A stretch of DNA of 64,000 bases from Viscum album (GCA_963277665.1 OY728157.1:370216067-370280066), one strand, 5' to 3'; shown: positions 49,015-63,040, counted from the first letter of the stretch. Notes: generated by a model not told the origin, from the sequence alone. Made by a program: numbers and translations.

Positions 49015-50101
49015 AAAAACACAAATACAATAATTCTTCCACTTCAACTGTAGTAACAACATAAGATTGGCCTTGATCCCTTGGCCTTTTCTGAGGTAAT
49101 TTTCCTTGGCGCTTAGGGAATTCATTTAAATAATGCCCCATTTCTATATAATTATAGCATTCAACATTGACAGCCTCTTTCTTTCCCTTGCAATCAGGAG
49201 CCTGGTGACCTTTTTCTCCACATTTATAACAAACTCCCATTCCTTTTAGGCAAGTACCAGGGTGATTATTCCCACAATTATCTCATAATGGAAAATCCAT
49301 ATTTCCCTTTTTCCCATTATCTGTCTCTTGTTCCACCGTTATCTTCTTGTCTTTCTTTACTTCATTTTCATAAGATTTAGAGAATTTCTTTTCTGTCTTG
49401 ATAGAACACGAGACTATATCTTCATACGTTGAGAAGGATTTTGATACTAAAGCTCAATGGAGAAATGGTTTTAACCCATTAAATAAATGACCAATCTTAA
49501 TTCTTGGGTTACGTATATAATCTTTAGCATGCCTCGCTAACATTGTAAAGTTGGCCTCATACTTTGTGACATTCTCATACTCCTTTTGTCTCAGACTCAG
49601 AAATTTACTTTCCATATCTACTCGATGGTCACGAGGAAAGTATTTTTCTAAAAAAATCTCTTTGAACTCCCTCCATTCCATATTTGATACTTCATCATCT
49701 TCCTTCAGGTTTTGAATCAATGAACACCGTTGATCAGTATCTCCAGTGAGGTGGTAAACTGCCATGATAACCTTTTCCCTTTCACTACTCCTCAAGGCAT
49801 GAAATATTTTCTCTAAGGAATTTATCCATTGCTAAGATACTAAGGGATTTTTACTCCCATTGAATGTTAGTGGTTGTTGCCTCATGAAGCGGTCTATCAT
49901 TGATCCTCCACGTTGCAGATCAGGGTTCTCTATACGAGTAAGGTTATTTTTAATAACCTGAGTGAGTTGTCCCAATATGGTGATAAGCTGATCAGCACCA
50001 GTTGTATCACCAGCTCCACTACAATTATCTTGAGCAGGAGGTAAATCCCTACATGGAGTGCGTGCATTGATATGGGTTCCATTCCTTCTACTAGGTGCCA
50101 T
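49015..50101 (-). pseudogene. gag: Gag with several in-frame stops (element E)
   Basis: The frame opens at an ATG at 50101 (MAPSRRNGTH) and stays in register with element B's Gag, but is cut by stops at 49832-49834 (glutamate codon in B), 49454-49456 (arginine in B) and about 49290 (just before C-G-N-N-H-P-G-T-C). It keeps FNGSKNPLVS, LTGDTDQRCS (the WW of the core changed to RC), FKEIFLEKYFP and CYKCGEKGHQAPDC. The next finger has two cysteines replaced (CYNYIEMGHYLNEF). The first finger retains its last cysteine, which is lost in B. The terminal stop has changed to a sense codon, so the frame runs on to 48926. A non-functional Gag. Confidence 0.9.
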
Positions 50102-50589
50102 TTCTAAACAATTTCATAAACTATATTAGTTTATGAATCGAAATACATAATAAAAAACATAAAAAACACCTAACATAAAATGATCAGTTTATGGATATAA
50201 TCTATAATCATAAAAAAAATTTCTTTGAGGAGGTATATACTCATACACCCATCATAATTATTTGATAATTAAATGAGAATTATCCTAAGCATATCCCCCG
50301 AGAGTGTCGTAACCAAGAGTGCATCAAGGCCCATTGTCGTACACCAATTCCAGTTCAAGTCTATCTCAAAGAGGTGTTTTCGGGTTTTACCCAAAGGTAC
50401 ATCTGTGCCAGAGCTGCCTCTACCTGCTCGTATCCAGATAGGGATGTTTTTCTCTGAAAACTCAAAAAATCTTTATAATACCAAAATTCTAGGATGTTCT
50501 TCTATACTAATCCCCAAAGTATATCTCAGGGCTATGTGCTCTCATCAGAGTTTATCTAAATCTAGATTCCAAGGTTAGTACTAAACTTC

Positions 50590-50600
50590 CTCTGATACCA
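50590..50600 (-). promoter_or_regulatory. Primer-binding site of element E, initiator Met-tRNA type
   Basis: TGGTATCAGAG on the minus strand, two bases from the LTR end. Confidence 0.9.
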
Positions 50601-50602
50601 AC

Positions 50603-53600
50603 TGTAACTCCCCGACCCCAGTTACCCAGAGTCAGTGAATTATTATGTAACATTGGCATGATCACAAAAGATCAAGTCTCAAAATACCGATTATTTTAGT
50701 AGCCTTAGAAACAATAGATACATTCATTAATGTTACATTACATGATAAAGGGAAAAACTACTATAACATGGTCTCCATAGTCCTCACTCATATCCCCTTC
50801 AGACTATCCCTGCAGGTCAGTAATAAAATATTTCTTCACATCCTGTGAAAAATAAAACATATAAAGGGGTGACCTCAGATGCTCAGTAAGGATAACAATA
50901 TAGCGTAAACATTTATAAATAAACATAAACATTTAAGGAAATGTATAACTAAAACAAAACCATTTTAAACTTGAACTTTAGCATAATATAGAAAAAGTAA
51001 AATGAAATAATTCCATTTACTTATTCACATGTATATTCTACTAGTCGAATAATCATATGCAATATCAATAACCACTTTCATAATGATGGAATGCATAATG
51101 TCAGACTATCATAACCACGTAGCCAAGGCCTCGTGCCAAGACTACAAATAATATTTTGTGAAGGCCTCGTTCCAAGACACTAGTTTGTCTCATGAGACCT
51201 ACAGATGCATCGAGGAGCTATAGAGGGCTCCACCCGTCACTTATTAAGTCCAATGCATTCCTTATATGAAAATGTTTAATCATATCATAAACCATAACAT
51301 AATCATATCACATTAAACATGCATAAAGGAAACATAACATTTCCACATTTCAATCACAATATATCTATAAAACACCTTGATATAACAAAAAAATAATCAA
51401 TACCATTTTCAATACCAAAATAAAAGGGAAGTAAAACATGGTATTTATTTATTTTATTTCAAAAAACGTTTTGGCTTTTAAAGGAAGCTGAACTCAAATA
51501 ATGGTCACGGTGGTGGAGAAGTCGTTGTCGCCGGATACGTTCGACAAAAAAAACAATCCGTTTTGTCATTTAGAAAATAACTTCGTATAAAAAAGATTAC
51601 TTTTGAATAAAAATAAAAGTAAAGGGGGTTTATACACTGTATAAAATAATGTTTTGTATAAAACAAAATATGCCTCAAGGAAAGGAGATTGAGACGAAGT
51701 CCCTTACCTCATGTACGACTTGACTCGATCATTATTTAATATCCTAAATAATAAACTAGAGTTAATCTATACATGATTAATAACCTTTTCATGTTCATTA
51801 TCTCTTTTATATCACTTATTACCATGTTATGAAAATTATGTAGTCATTTAAGTTAATAATGGTCATTTTGTCGATCTTGGGTACTTAAGTCAACAATAAA
51901 CATCTTCTAATTACAAGTTATTTATGTGGTAGAATATCCATTATCTCAAGAATTATATTAATTATGTAGATATCATATATATCATATATATCTAGTATAT
52001 ACATGCATTTATAATATTACATAACATTTAGAGGTAAGAAATGAAATGTACCGTTCATGGAGACGGTAAGCCGTATGTACGCATGAAAGCTACTTTCATT
52101 TCTATTTCATATTTAATGGAATAAAATCATAATGATATAAAGGTATATTATAATTCCAGTATAATATCATATATAATATCATTTACGCCATCCTTTATAT
52201 GTCCCACATATGGCATTAACGATTCAAATCACTTTCAGGGGGTGGTAGTCCGCAATTCCTAAAATGAAATTATCGTGTTTAACCATAATAGAAATCATAA
52301 AGGTATTCCATAAATGAAAAATACAGAAGCATAAATAAAACATAAACATAATATATATATCATACAAAAAGATAGTGTCATAATAATGGCCACTATGAGA
52401 GGCGTTAAAAGAATATTGAACAATCATCGTTTCGTGAGGTAGTAATTCGTCACCCACAGAAACAGTATGTTCTTTAACCATTCGACGAAGGTGTGTGTAA
52501 GTGTAAATAAAATCCTTCCCATACAAAAATTATTTTATATTGAATATATTGGTTTTGTTACAAAATAAAGGAATAAAAATAGTTTAATGGGTTGGAGAAG
52601 CAAAATAATACAAAAGAAAATAAGAGAATACATTACCTTAAAATCGGGTAACTCTTTTTGTTTTGAGCTAAAGGATTCCTTGGGAAGAATTCATCCTAAA
52701 TTGAGTCTTCTAGGAGTAAGAGAGGGAAGTTTAGAGATTATTTGCACAGAGGTTGGCCTAGAAAAATGGATTTGAATGTGTGAATAAGGTGGTAGAGGTG
52801 GGGTCCTTTTATAAGAGGAGAGGAGGGGCACTCTTGGAAAGTCAGGAAATGTCACTTTATTATAAAAATGCTATTCGGATTATAAAGGTCCCACAATTAT
52901 ATTTTTCGAGGATAAGGTGATAAGGGTTCGAAATATACTCATCCAATAGGTTTTTTACAAGTGTAAGTCTTAGATTTTACCTTATTATTGCATTTTATTT
53001 AAATCATTCATTAATGAGGTAATCGCTGCATCATCATGGTGTCATACATAAATTAATTTATTTAATGTATGAAAATTATAAAAAAATACTATGATGTAGG
53101 AAATATGTTTATATATACAATGAATATTTATAGTAAAAAATATGACTTCTATTACCCCATGTAGAAATTGTTTTAGTAAAACAATACATGTTTGTGACAT
53201 TTTTATTTTAACTTTAAATAAAATGTTATTAATGTCATTTTCTTACCCAAGTGGCTCCATGGGGTCCCCAAGTTGACCCATGGATTTTCATGGTCGGCCA
53301 TGACTCATCCAATAATGGTAGTACATGTGTCAAGGTAATTTCATATTATTATAACATTATTTTTACCTTAAATTACACTAATTACCTTTTATCGTGATTA
53401 ATAAAACTTAAAAGTTACTATTCACCAAAAAAATTATTTTAATCCCATTGAACCACATTTTACTTCCTAATGACAAAATTTTATGTCGGATTTTTGAAAA
53501 TCATGTCACAGAAGTGGTAATGTTTCGTTTAAACGAAAAATCAAAATTTTAACTATCACTTAGTGGTTTTACTATTCATCAAAAATTGAGGTTTTTAAGA

Positions 53601-54175
53601 AAAATACAAAAAATTCACCCTAAGATATATTTGATATTCCGAATTCGAAAATGATTTCTATTTTACAAAATTCAAAAAATATAAGTTGAATTAATTAATT
53701 TAGTAATTAATTTCCGTTGTCAAAACAAATAGCGTGTTTTTAAGAAACAATATCAATCAAAAGATTGACAATTGTTTATGTCCAATTTCAAAGTGAAATT
53801 AATTATAATAACCACCATTGGATAAAATTGTAAAATTATATTACAATTATACTTTAAAACCAATAAATAGTATAATTTATCACTATAAATTATTTTGATT
53901 AAAAAATTTATTTTTAAGTATTTTTCACTATTCATCGAAAATTGGATGTTCTCAGAAAAATACCAAAAATTCAACATAGGCAAATTTCGATATTTTGAAT
54001 CCAAAAATGAAGTCAATTTTGAAATATGAAATTTATATAATTTCAAAAAGTGGGTATTACTATTCATAACGGCTACTTTGATTGGTCGCGGTGTGTTAGA
54101 ATCTCGAACTTGCGTACAATGCAAGCTATTGCATTATTGAAAGAGAAGCGTACCGTGGAAGCTTGGGGTGTTACA
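50603..54175 (-). repeat. Element E 5' LTR
   Basis: 3.57 kb, from TGTAACTCCCCGACC to GGGGTGTTACA on the plus strand. The minus-strand TATA box is at 52805-52815, the donor-like GT at 52635-52636, and the perfect 12-base palindrome GTCTCATGAGAC at 51187-51198. Confidence 0.92.
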
Positions 54176-54180
54176 TCTAT
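54176..54180. repeat. Target-site duplication TCTAT, right of element E
   Basis: Exact match to 44428-44432. Confidence 0.92.
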
Positions 54181-55169
54181 AATCTTCAAAATAATAATTA
54201 TGAAATTATTATCATTTTTATATGTCAATTATAATTCTAAAAATAACAATTATTGTTGGTCATGAAAAATGAACTATGTTATAATCACGGAGACTATAGG
54301 TTGTACATACACATGTGGACATTTCCATTTTTAAGCGATTATTATGGAAAGAAGGTAAGTAATAACTAATATTTACATAAATATAATTATAAAATAAATA
54401 CCATATAACTTATTTAAATATAATTATATATGTCATCAATGTGTTTTGTTGATGAAAAATGTATCATGTCGCTTTGTGGAGGTGGTATTCCCACATACGC
54501 ACGAACATTGTTATTATTTTCTAGTGGATGGAAAAGTAAGAATGTATAGGAAATATTACATTTTTTATAAATATCAATATTTAATTAATATAAAATTTAT
54601 ACATTACAAACATCATTGAAGGAGTGTGTCACTCCTAAATCAAATGAGGCATACAACCAAGTAGAAAACAAGAAAAGGGTACCGAAAACGTTGTCTGGAT
54701 CGCCTAGGGTTGGCAATGCTAATGCATGAAGCTGACAATGACTTATTTTATGGCCTCTCTAACCCTACTGATGACCACATCCATGGCTGCGCTCTGCTCT
54801 CTAAGGATAGGGAGTGTCTCAGGGATATCCTCTACCTGTCCTGTCTGCTCTATGCTGACCAACAACTGGTGCAACCTACTGCAACTTCTGTAGCAGGAAC
54901 ATCCTCAATGGATGAACCAGAAATGGAACAACTAGCAGACATTGATGACTCAAAAGGCCCGTTAATCTCTTTTTTGATTACCTTGGCCTCCACAAGAAAA
55001 AACAAGTACCTTATCTCTTGGTAGAGGACTAAGACCCATTGCCCCCAAATAAATTAGATACTGAGGGTTGGGACCTACCCCTTATCCAAACAGAAACTCT
55101 TCTACCCTAAAAAAAGGGATCCCCAGACCGTAGCTATTTATTGTGAGGAATCATGGAAACTCTCCTCTC
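54181..55169. other. Unassigned stretch right of element E
   Basis: The first 450 bases are AT-rich and continue the DNA left of element E. 54700-55024 has a plus-strand frame of 104 codons with no recognised domain, lying antisense to the Gag relic that follows and probably within the same old element. Confidence 0.4.
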
Positions 55170-55802
55170 ATGATGATCCAATTCTAGCTAACATTATCTC
55201 GACAACCTATACAATTTCCAACACCTCAAGATATGTGGTTTTCATAAATGGGGTGACCTGGCACTGGATATCTGGATGAAAAGCCTCTTTATAATTTTTT
55301 TCCTTGGCCTCATCTTCTAAAATAAGCCCAAGACATATCACACAAGGTTTATGAAATGGATCCTAAACTCCTGAAAACTGGAGATCTCTTGTTGAAGGGT
55401 AAAAAGCTCCTAGAGACTCACTGCCTTTGTGTTCGAAGAAAGAAACCAGGCTCTGAACATCTCTTGAAACTTATCCCATGATACTTTTGATTCCTCATGA
55501 TCCCCATGTAATAATAACCACCACTACCTCGCATACCCATAAAACATCATCACAACCAACGATACCCAGTTCTCCTTCTAAGAACACATCAAAATAAAAG
55601 CTATCCCAACATCCTCCAACTAGTCTTCTATGACTGCATCTGAAACAGATCCCTCTTACTTCTATAGACTCTGGCGCTAAAACTCTTGGATTGTCATCCT
55701 CTTAGTGTCTTCATCTCCAACCTCTACTCTGTGATGATATACCAGTGCAACCTACTATACTTCATCTGTGCGAACCTGATGAGGATGTTGGCCTGGATCC
55801 AT
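55170..55802 (-). pseudogene. gag: Ty3/gypsy-type Gag remnant (element F)
   Basis: From the ATG at 55802-55800 (MDPGQHPHQVRTDE) one minus-strand frame runs about 630 bases with many stops but no obvious frame change. It shows F.RQSL, EGSVSDAVIED.LEDVGIAF, then YGYAR.WW, VSWDKFQEMFRAWF and LQQEISSFQEFRIHFINLV. These are the Gag core blocks in the right order (F..G, A..W....F, A..WW, W..F...F, V.EY...F..L). The knuckle region is not found. A dead copy, unrelated in detail to the Gag of B and E. Confidence 0.7.
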
Positions 55803-56185
55803 ACCTACAAAATAAAAAAACATTTAGGCCTCCTAAACCGTGAATATGGAGAATTTTGACATTAATTAATTATTTTCTCTTATTCATTTTTGGTTAACTT
55901 ATCACAAGGTATACCCATTCAAAGATAGGTGAAAATAATAATGTTTCATGATCGTTTCCTGGGTCACTATATTGGAAATAGTATCACCTTGTTTAGTAGA
56001 CACTATAAATGTAAAGGTCTATGCATTAGATCACAGGGGTCCCTAAATACCTAGGTCTCAACTAATCTCCAGTGTTTACAACACTTTCTAAACTTTACTT
56101 ACACCATTCCCCAACCAACCCATGCATCCTCACATATTCTTAAATCCAAACTTCATTCTATCCCTCAACCAGACCTCTAAGACAA
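55803..56185 (-). other. Leader of element F
   Basis: Sequence between the Gag start and the inferred LTR. Near its right end CCTCTAAGACAACTC looks like a decayed Met-tRNA primer site (minus strand). Confidence 0.4.
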
Positions 56186-57400
56186 CTCTATCACAACCCC
56201 CTCTCCACAATGTGTGCCCATCTTGGGCTGATAATGTGATAATAGAGATAATGACTGGTGAGTCTCACATCAATTAGGCCTTGGGATTGTGACTAGCACC
56301 AAGGGTATTGTAAACACATCGATGGGAGGCATTTACCTCTAAGAGAACACATGTGAAAGAGAGAGATAAGATAGACGCCAACCAACTCCTTCTCAGACTA
56401 CCATATATAGTAAATATCAAGTACACATATTTAATTTCATTCAATAACTACAAAAACGAAAAGGTAAAACCTATATGTACAAAAATAAAATAAAACGATA
56501 GTGACCACGATGCCCATATAGCTTCTATAACCCTAATAGTAACCAACCTGATCTCTAACCTACTCTATGAAACCTGAAAAATGGATTATATAACATAAGA
56601 AAAGTATAAAAGTATACTTAGATGGATCCTCCTCGGATCCTCCTATAAAAAAGTAATGAAATCATGATAAGTCATAGTGAATGACAAGTGAAACTAACTT
56701 ATCACCTAAATAGGTATAATATGTTCCCAACCTCACTATGGCTTCTCTCATTAAGTATCTCATACAAGATTATAGAATATAATAAAGAATATCAAGGGTA
56801 CCCCACTACCACTTCCCCACTAGTTTTCTTCTTTTCCCCAACCTTGCACGTCATGATCATATCTCGCCAAAAAAGTCTAGCCAAAAGACACTTGGTTGAA
56901 GCACCCTAGCATGCATCGCATGTAATACAAACAATGTGTCCACAAATCTAATTGTAACCAGGTAATTTCTGGGATCAACCATAGCTCTTATAATGTGTAT
57001 CATACATCAGGTATTATACAACAATCGAACACAGCCTATACACCGAGTAAGGATCCTCAAGCCATCATAGCATATACATGTTAAACCTATAGTAGTCCAT
57101 AAGAAACTATATCTAGAATATGCGTGTGTGAATAAAAACTATCCATTATACCTTTCTACAAACATATACTGGGAAAACTAACCCTCATGCATACTAGCAC
57201 AAGTTACTAACTAGAGAAGAGTGCAGAGCCAACGGGGATAGTCATCCATCCATCTTCCCATTAGGATGTTAGAGAAAACACACCCCAATGATAAGAATCC
57301 TTGGGTGTCCATTTCCCAAGTTGACAGAGTGGAGTAATTTATTAAAACACAAAAAATAATAGGATATAATATAACTCACAACCACAATATGGGAAAAACC
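56186..57400 (-). mobile_element. Element F, 5' LTR fragment
   Basis: TATCACAACCCCCTC at 56186 fits a decayed TGTCACAACC LTR start next to the primer-site remnant, and is followed by LTR-like sequence (GACTGGTGAGTCTCAC, GTGACTAGCACCAAGGGTA). No second copy lies in the window, and element G begins at 57401, apparently interrupting it. Confidence 0.45.
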
Positions 57401-59830
57401 TATAGGACCTAGGACCACCCAGAGAGCGCGGTGATTAGGGTGTCACCTTTTTCTCACTAAATGATTGATCTAGTTACCATGTTGGTTGGAACTTTGTTAA
57501 ACCATTATGATGGATGTGTGCAGTAATTAAAACATTCACATTCAAAAGGATATCACAAAACATTTACTTGGTTCACCACTAATTGCCACATCCAATAAGC
57601 ATACGTTGATATTTTTCTGGTTGTAAAAAATTCTACTAATATTCACTAGTTGTGGATTACAAATGTTCAGGCACCATAACTCTATCCTAGGAACAAATCA
57701 TTTAAATTAGTTTAGGGATATCCCATTGCGTCCCTCAGATCACCTCCATTGACTCCCCCTAGCTTACTGCCTTGGGGAAGTCTCTCTCAGTTTATAAATG
57801 AGAATGACTTTTAAAATGATAAGAATTGAAGTCTTTGTCTCTCTCCAACATGAGACACTACTTGCATCGATGTCGATAATTTGTTCACTTATATTCAATA
57901 CTCTTCTTCTGGTGAAATAACCGAATGTAGTAAAATTTATTCTTCTTCTTGTCCAAAATAACAATCACCTGTGTGATTATTCAAGAAATGAATATCATGT
58001 CACTTGGTATCATTATAATCAGCTTCTTCTCCTCTTTTTCTTTTCATATATGCATAATATCTTTCATGATGCATTTAAGTGAACTTCTCTCATTCATTCA
58101 CTTCTTGTTATTCTTAACACATGTGCACCCAAATTCTTTAATCATTTTTTAAATACATTCATGTATACATGTGGAACAAAGAGTGCATGTTTGTGTCCTA
58201 CAAAACAAACACATTGTCCACTTATTCCCTTTTGTGCACAAACCCTAATTGGTATAATCCTTTTCATGCACAAACTACCTCTTCTCTTCTTCACAGACAC
58301 AGAAAACCGATTTTCTCAACTCATGAACATGAATTCATGGGTTATATTCATTATCACACACACTTTCTTTGTGAAATATATTTATTCGCTAAATCCAACA
58401 CCCCTATGGAAATGGTTCAACATGAAAAGTAGGAGGATGTCTTCCTTCTCTTTGTGAAATAAAAGGGTTAAAGACTCTTCCTTGTGAAAGGGATGCATGA
58501 AACTTCTTCGTACTAGATTGCTGGTTCTTCTTCTCATAGAGTGTGTGGATCTCCCTCTCCTCATGAATCACTAGAAGGGTGTTTACACACCTATTGTGTG
58601 TCCTCGGTTCTCCTTTGCATAGAGGGTGCGTCCCTTATTCATTCAACAAGATGGTTCCATGAAATTTCTTCTTCGTGAGACAATTAGAGAGTGCATAGAA
58701 CTTGTTGAAGGCCTGATAGATCCTCTCTTCACGAAACCTTGAAGTCTTGTTGGTCTCCTTGCTCCATATCATATAATGGAGAACCACATAGTGATCCATT
58801 TTCCGAATGATATCACTCGGGTATGCGGAAGATACCAGTGCATACTCACCATGGAGATTCTCTTTTTATAGGCATAGATGAGATCTTTTTAGTGTTAAAA
58901 TACGACAAGATAAGTTCTTCAAATATTACTCTTGAATCGGTTGAGATGTTCTTCATTTAAAACATCAATATGCAGAAATGAGATACACCAAGAATATCAG
59001 TGTGTTTCTTTTTCGAGCACAGGACCTTATCCTTTGTGGTAAAAAAGTCATGTGAATGTGATAATGATAACATGAAACACATTTTCACTAATTCTTGAGA
59101 TCCATGACACTCACTTTCAAATTCATTGGCTTCGGCCACGTTCTAACTTCTTTATATCATTTTGTGCATGAAAATGCAATTGCATTCATGTTATTATGAC
59201 GTCCAGATGGCCATAATGCAGTGGAGTTGATCATTAGTGGTGGTTGGAAGCTCTATAAAGGTTCGATATTCATCTCTGGTGAGTAGAAGTGGTAGTGTCG
59301 AGCTTGGGAGGAATAAGACGATGGTGTTGGCTGGTTCAGACGTCATGGGAGCATCAGATGAATTCAGTTCCAATTCATGAGGCACAAATGTGATGAATGA
59401 CTTGGATTAGATGTTAGATCGTGATTTTAGATGTGAATTTGAGATTTCATGTGAGATCCTATGGACGTTCGAGATCATTTCTCTCATTAAAAATGTTCTC
59501 TTTCATCGAAACCACGATGCAGAGATGTTGCGATTTAAATACCAATCTTCCCCAAAATACGATTAGAAATCCTCACTTGCCTCTATTGTACTGCCTTATA
59601 TCGTGTTCTCTGGGGGTGTGCTCTGCACCCACCCTATCTACAGTCTTAGGACTAACCTATACATGGGCTCTCCCCCATGCTCTCCTACAAGCCCATACAT
59701 GTCCCTACCCTACTTCTTACAGGCTGGCCTGGTTGGGTTCCCATAGGTGTGGTTGACCCAAAATCCCGCATTTGCCTAGGGTTGAGGCTGACTATTTAGA
59801 TAGTGACCGGGATATATTTTTTAGTAAAAT
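57401..59830 (-). mobile_element. Element G, left (3') LTR; right end approximate
   Basis: 57401-58211 is a diverged direct repeat of 63191-64000: TATAGGACC/TGTAGGACC starts, GGTGTCACCTTTTT.TCAC, CAGTAATTAAAACATTCACAT, CTACTAATATTCACTAGTTG, AGGGATATCCCA, TCCCCCTAGCTTACT and ACACATGTGCACCCAA all occur in order. The partner leaves the window, so where this LTR ends is not fixed; 59830 is a guess at the end of the GC-richer part. Frames at 58161-58564 and 59421-59756 are inside it and have no recognised product. Confidence 0.65.
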
Positions 59831-61270
59831 CCATAAACAATATTGTAAAAAACCGAATTATAAATTTAAATTCATGGGCACCTTCTCTAAGAACTCCAAG
59901 ACAATGCACAACCACCATAAAACTCTAAAATCTTCTACATTATTTTGATTATTGTAAAAAATTTATCACCTTTGATACATGTTATTTGAACATAGGACAA
60001 GTGAAAAAATTATCTTATTTAGAACATCATGGAGAATAATTTCATAACAATTTTCCATGCATCGCCACTTTAACCATTCTTTGTTAACTTTTGGAGCTCC
60101 TTCTTTATTCTTACCAGTATTGAAAACTATTGACAACAAATACAACTACACACACAAAATTGGTCCCAAAAAATATCCCCATTTTTATTTATTATAAATA
60201 CCTAAAATTTCTCTCAAATGAATTTCTCAATATCAAAATGTAAAGATTCTCTCTCCCAATTACTTTTCTTTCTCTCCACCTTTCAATTTTGAACTTTCAT
60301 ATCACTCTCTCTCCTCCTTATTGACTAAAAATTCAATGTTCTTAAGAAAAGGGTATCAATAAATTATTAACCAATGTTTCATCCATCATTTTACTCTAAG
60401 TATACTTGAGAAATTATCAGTTTAGAAAACAAGAGGATTTGATTTAGACCACAAATATGTCCATTACTCACTGATATGATACCTTTTGATAAGAGAACTC
60501 ATGTACTTGTCTTCAAGGGTATTTCCACATTCATTCCAGGATGAAGATATTTAATGTGATATGATATCATTTTTAGAATAATCAACATGAAAATCTTATA
60601 CTCACTCCAAAATGGATAAAAACATTCAAGTAAAATAAGCAGAATAAGTGACCTTGAGGAACTTCTATTCTTTTTATGTCACTTAATTAATTTAGTTACT
60701 CCCCCTTTTTAAAAAGATAATTATTTTGATTAAACAATGATGATATATGAACAAATGACATTAATTTTCCAATGACATGATCTTAATGAAATTTCAGAAT
60801 AATTTGATACCCATTGAAATAATGATTTTGGATGCTTCTTTATTTTGTCTCCCCAAAATGGGAAACACTCTTTATCATCTTCATTAAATATGATCCTTAA
60901 TAATATGAATATTTAAATATCAATTGAATAATATTACAAGGATTGTAAATTATTTAACTTTACTATCATATGTAGACAACACTCACTACTTCTCATGTTC
61001 TCCCCTTCAAAGCTTTATTCACCTTTAATTCCATGTATTATCAGAATATATATAATACAAAATGATGTAAGGGAATGAGGTGGATCCTACTTCCTTCATC
61101 AATGTGGAAATTTTTTTTGAGATGTATATCTCAACCAAGATTCTCTATTTTATCCACTCGTCACACTTTCACATTTGATCTTCAATTCTGACTATTGTTG
61201 TGTATATCTTATTACATCTTTCATTTAGTTGTGTGTGAACCTTATTTCTTCAAAATATTTCAAAGCATCA
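59831..61270 (-). other. Element G, AT-rich stretch without recognised genes
   Basis: No pol motif is visible on either strand between the Gag-like relic and the left LTR. The CT-rich run near 60250-60320 (purine-rich on the minus strand) is one candidate polypurine tract. Confidence 0.4.
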
Positions 61271-63040
61271 GTATCTCCAAATGAAACATTCATATTCTTG
61301 AGGAATTCTTCTTGGGATGGAATAAAAGTAATGAAAATTTTAACAATGTGACCATACATGTTAGACCTCACACACATATCCTCTTTATCTTCATGTGAAA
61401 TTTTCTCTTGGATTTTTTCACTTGATTTGGCTTGAGTATTTTCAATTTTATTCCTTACTTAAAAATCATCTTTCTAGATAACCAATATGTCACTAAAAAC
61501 TGAGGAATCATGTTTGTATCTTCCACGTGGATTCTTTTGAGTGTCATACTTCAACTTCTTTGATTTAGAATCCAAGGCATTCTCACTTTTCCTTCATGGA
61601 GTCCTCTTTAGAGAATTTGTTTTTACTACAGTCTTCTGATTACTTACCAAGGGAACTTTTTCATTCATGGCCAGATTTTGTGGCCTCCTCTTTTTATCAT
61701 ATTTAGATGTATGTTGAGATAAACATTCACTAACCTTGTGAGCACTTCCATTGCATACATCCCATATGTTATCAAGCATTCCAAATCAATTTTTAGTATA
61801 CAGATGCTTTTGGTTCTCTAGGTGTTTCTTCTTCCTCTTTGGCTTGTTCCCCCTTGATATAGGCTTCCTTTTTCCTTTTTCATTACCTATATTGTATCAC
61901 TAATTTAATTCACAACTCCCAAATCTATTATAGCACCAAAATTGATCCATAAGTCCTGATTTCTTGATATATTTTGTATTTGATTGTTGGGACTTCTCCT
62001 TCATTTTTATGGTCTTTGTGGAGAACCACCATCTAAAATATTCTTCCTATCCAACCCAGATATGGTGATAGGTTTATCATCACCTTTACTCATCCATAAT
62101 TGTTTTGAATTTCTCTTATAACCTATATTTCTTGTGGAAACATATTTAGAAACCTGAGTACAAGATCGTTTGTATGGTACCTTATTCTTCTCAGCTACTT
62201 GTGATGTATCATCAATGGATGTCATGATATTTTTATCACAAGTTGGATGCCTTTTATCTCTAGGATCATCCATTGATCATTGATTTGAAAAAGAAACTAT
62301 TTCCTTCTATTGTGAAGTCTATATAAGTGTCTTCTCAAGATTTTCCAACTAATCATCCAAATCAAGACATTTCGTATTAAAGTTGATTCTTTGATCTTCA
62401 ATCATAATCATATTTTCATTACAAGAATTATTTTTTTATAATGATGTATTCTTATTGCATTACCACAGTAATCTGAATCCAGAGTCAAGTTCCTTGATCT
62501 TCTTGGATATTCCATCCATTTGTAGACTCTTGATATCGGTTCTATTATGGAATTGGTCTTCAAACACATGGATCATTTCTTCATGATCCTTTTTGACTCT
62601 ATCTTTCTCTTCTGCTTCTTTGAGAAATTTCATAAAACTCATTTTATGTTCCCAATTAGTTTCATCAAAGGATTCAATCTTCCTAGTGAGCGTTAAGCAT
62701 TCAAGAATTTTTCATTCTAAGTCCCTTTCCATATTATCAGCTTATCATTCCAATTGGCGATCTCAACCTAAAAAAAATTGAAATATTCTACAAACAACAA
62801 CAACTCCTTCTTCAAGAATATCACACATATATGTTATTAATTTTTCATGATCACTTGAAAATATGGCAAAAGTGTTGTTTTTTCCTTTGGGGGGAACCTG
62901 AGCCCCCTTCTCTTTACTTTCCAGGACTGAAATATTCTTATTATCAGAAAGATATATAGAACTAGAGAGAACATATTCCTTAGATAATAGGGAATTATTC
63001 ATATGCTTCTTCTCTTTCTTTTTCGTGTTCAACATGGTAT
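61271..63040 (-). pseudogene. Gag-like relic with coiled coil and zinc knuckle (element G)
   Basis: The minus-strand ATG at 63035 (MLNTKKKEKKHMNNS) lies about 140 bases from the primer site. The pieces are 62763-63035 (90 codons, with FSSDHEKLITYMCDILEEG), 62460-62642 (60 codons, Lys/Glu-rich, MSFMKFLKEAEEKDRVKKDH, likely coiled coil), 62007-62273 (88 codons) and 61594-61779, which carries VCNGSAHKVSEC, a zinc-knuckle relic. A further stretch near 61260-61340 reads FIPSQEEFLKNMNVSFGDTD. A coiled-coil then zinc-knuckle order occurs in some plant Ty1/copia Gag proteins, but no DSG.S.HM protease block follows, so I leave the superfamily open. Confidence 0.45.

Larger units (their letters stand above)
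44433..54175 (-). mobile_element. Element E: second gag-only (TR-GAG type) copy of the element B family
   Basis: 9,743 bases on the minus strand with LTRs 50603-54175 (5') and 44433-47993 (3') and a perfect TCTAT duplication. The internal parts match element B in order: primer site (50590-50600), leader, gag (about 49015-50101), antisense tRNA-like module (48569-48689) and polypurine tract (47994-48006). Again there is no pol. The two LTRs differ at roughly one base in eight over the first 240 bases by eye, more than those of element B, so this copy is older. Confidence 0.93.

Noticed and set aside
54710..55024. 104-codon plus-strand frame with an Asp/Glu-rich segment
   Set aside because: No known domain; lies beside a minus-strand Gag relic, so probably antisense. 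Left as unassigned sequence.
58161..58564. Overlapping frames of 98, 87 and 60 codons
   Set aside because: Inside the element G LTR, on both strands, with no domain.
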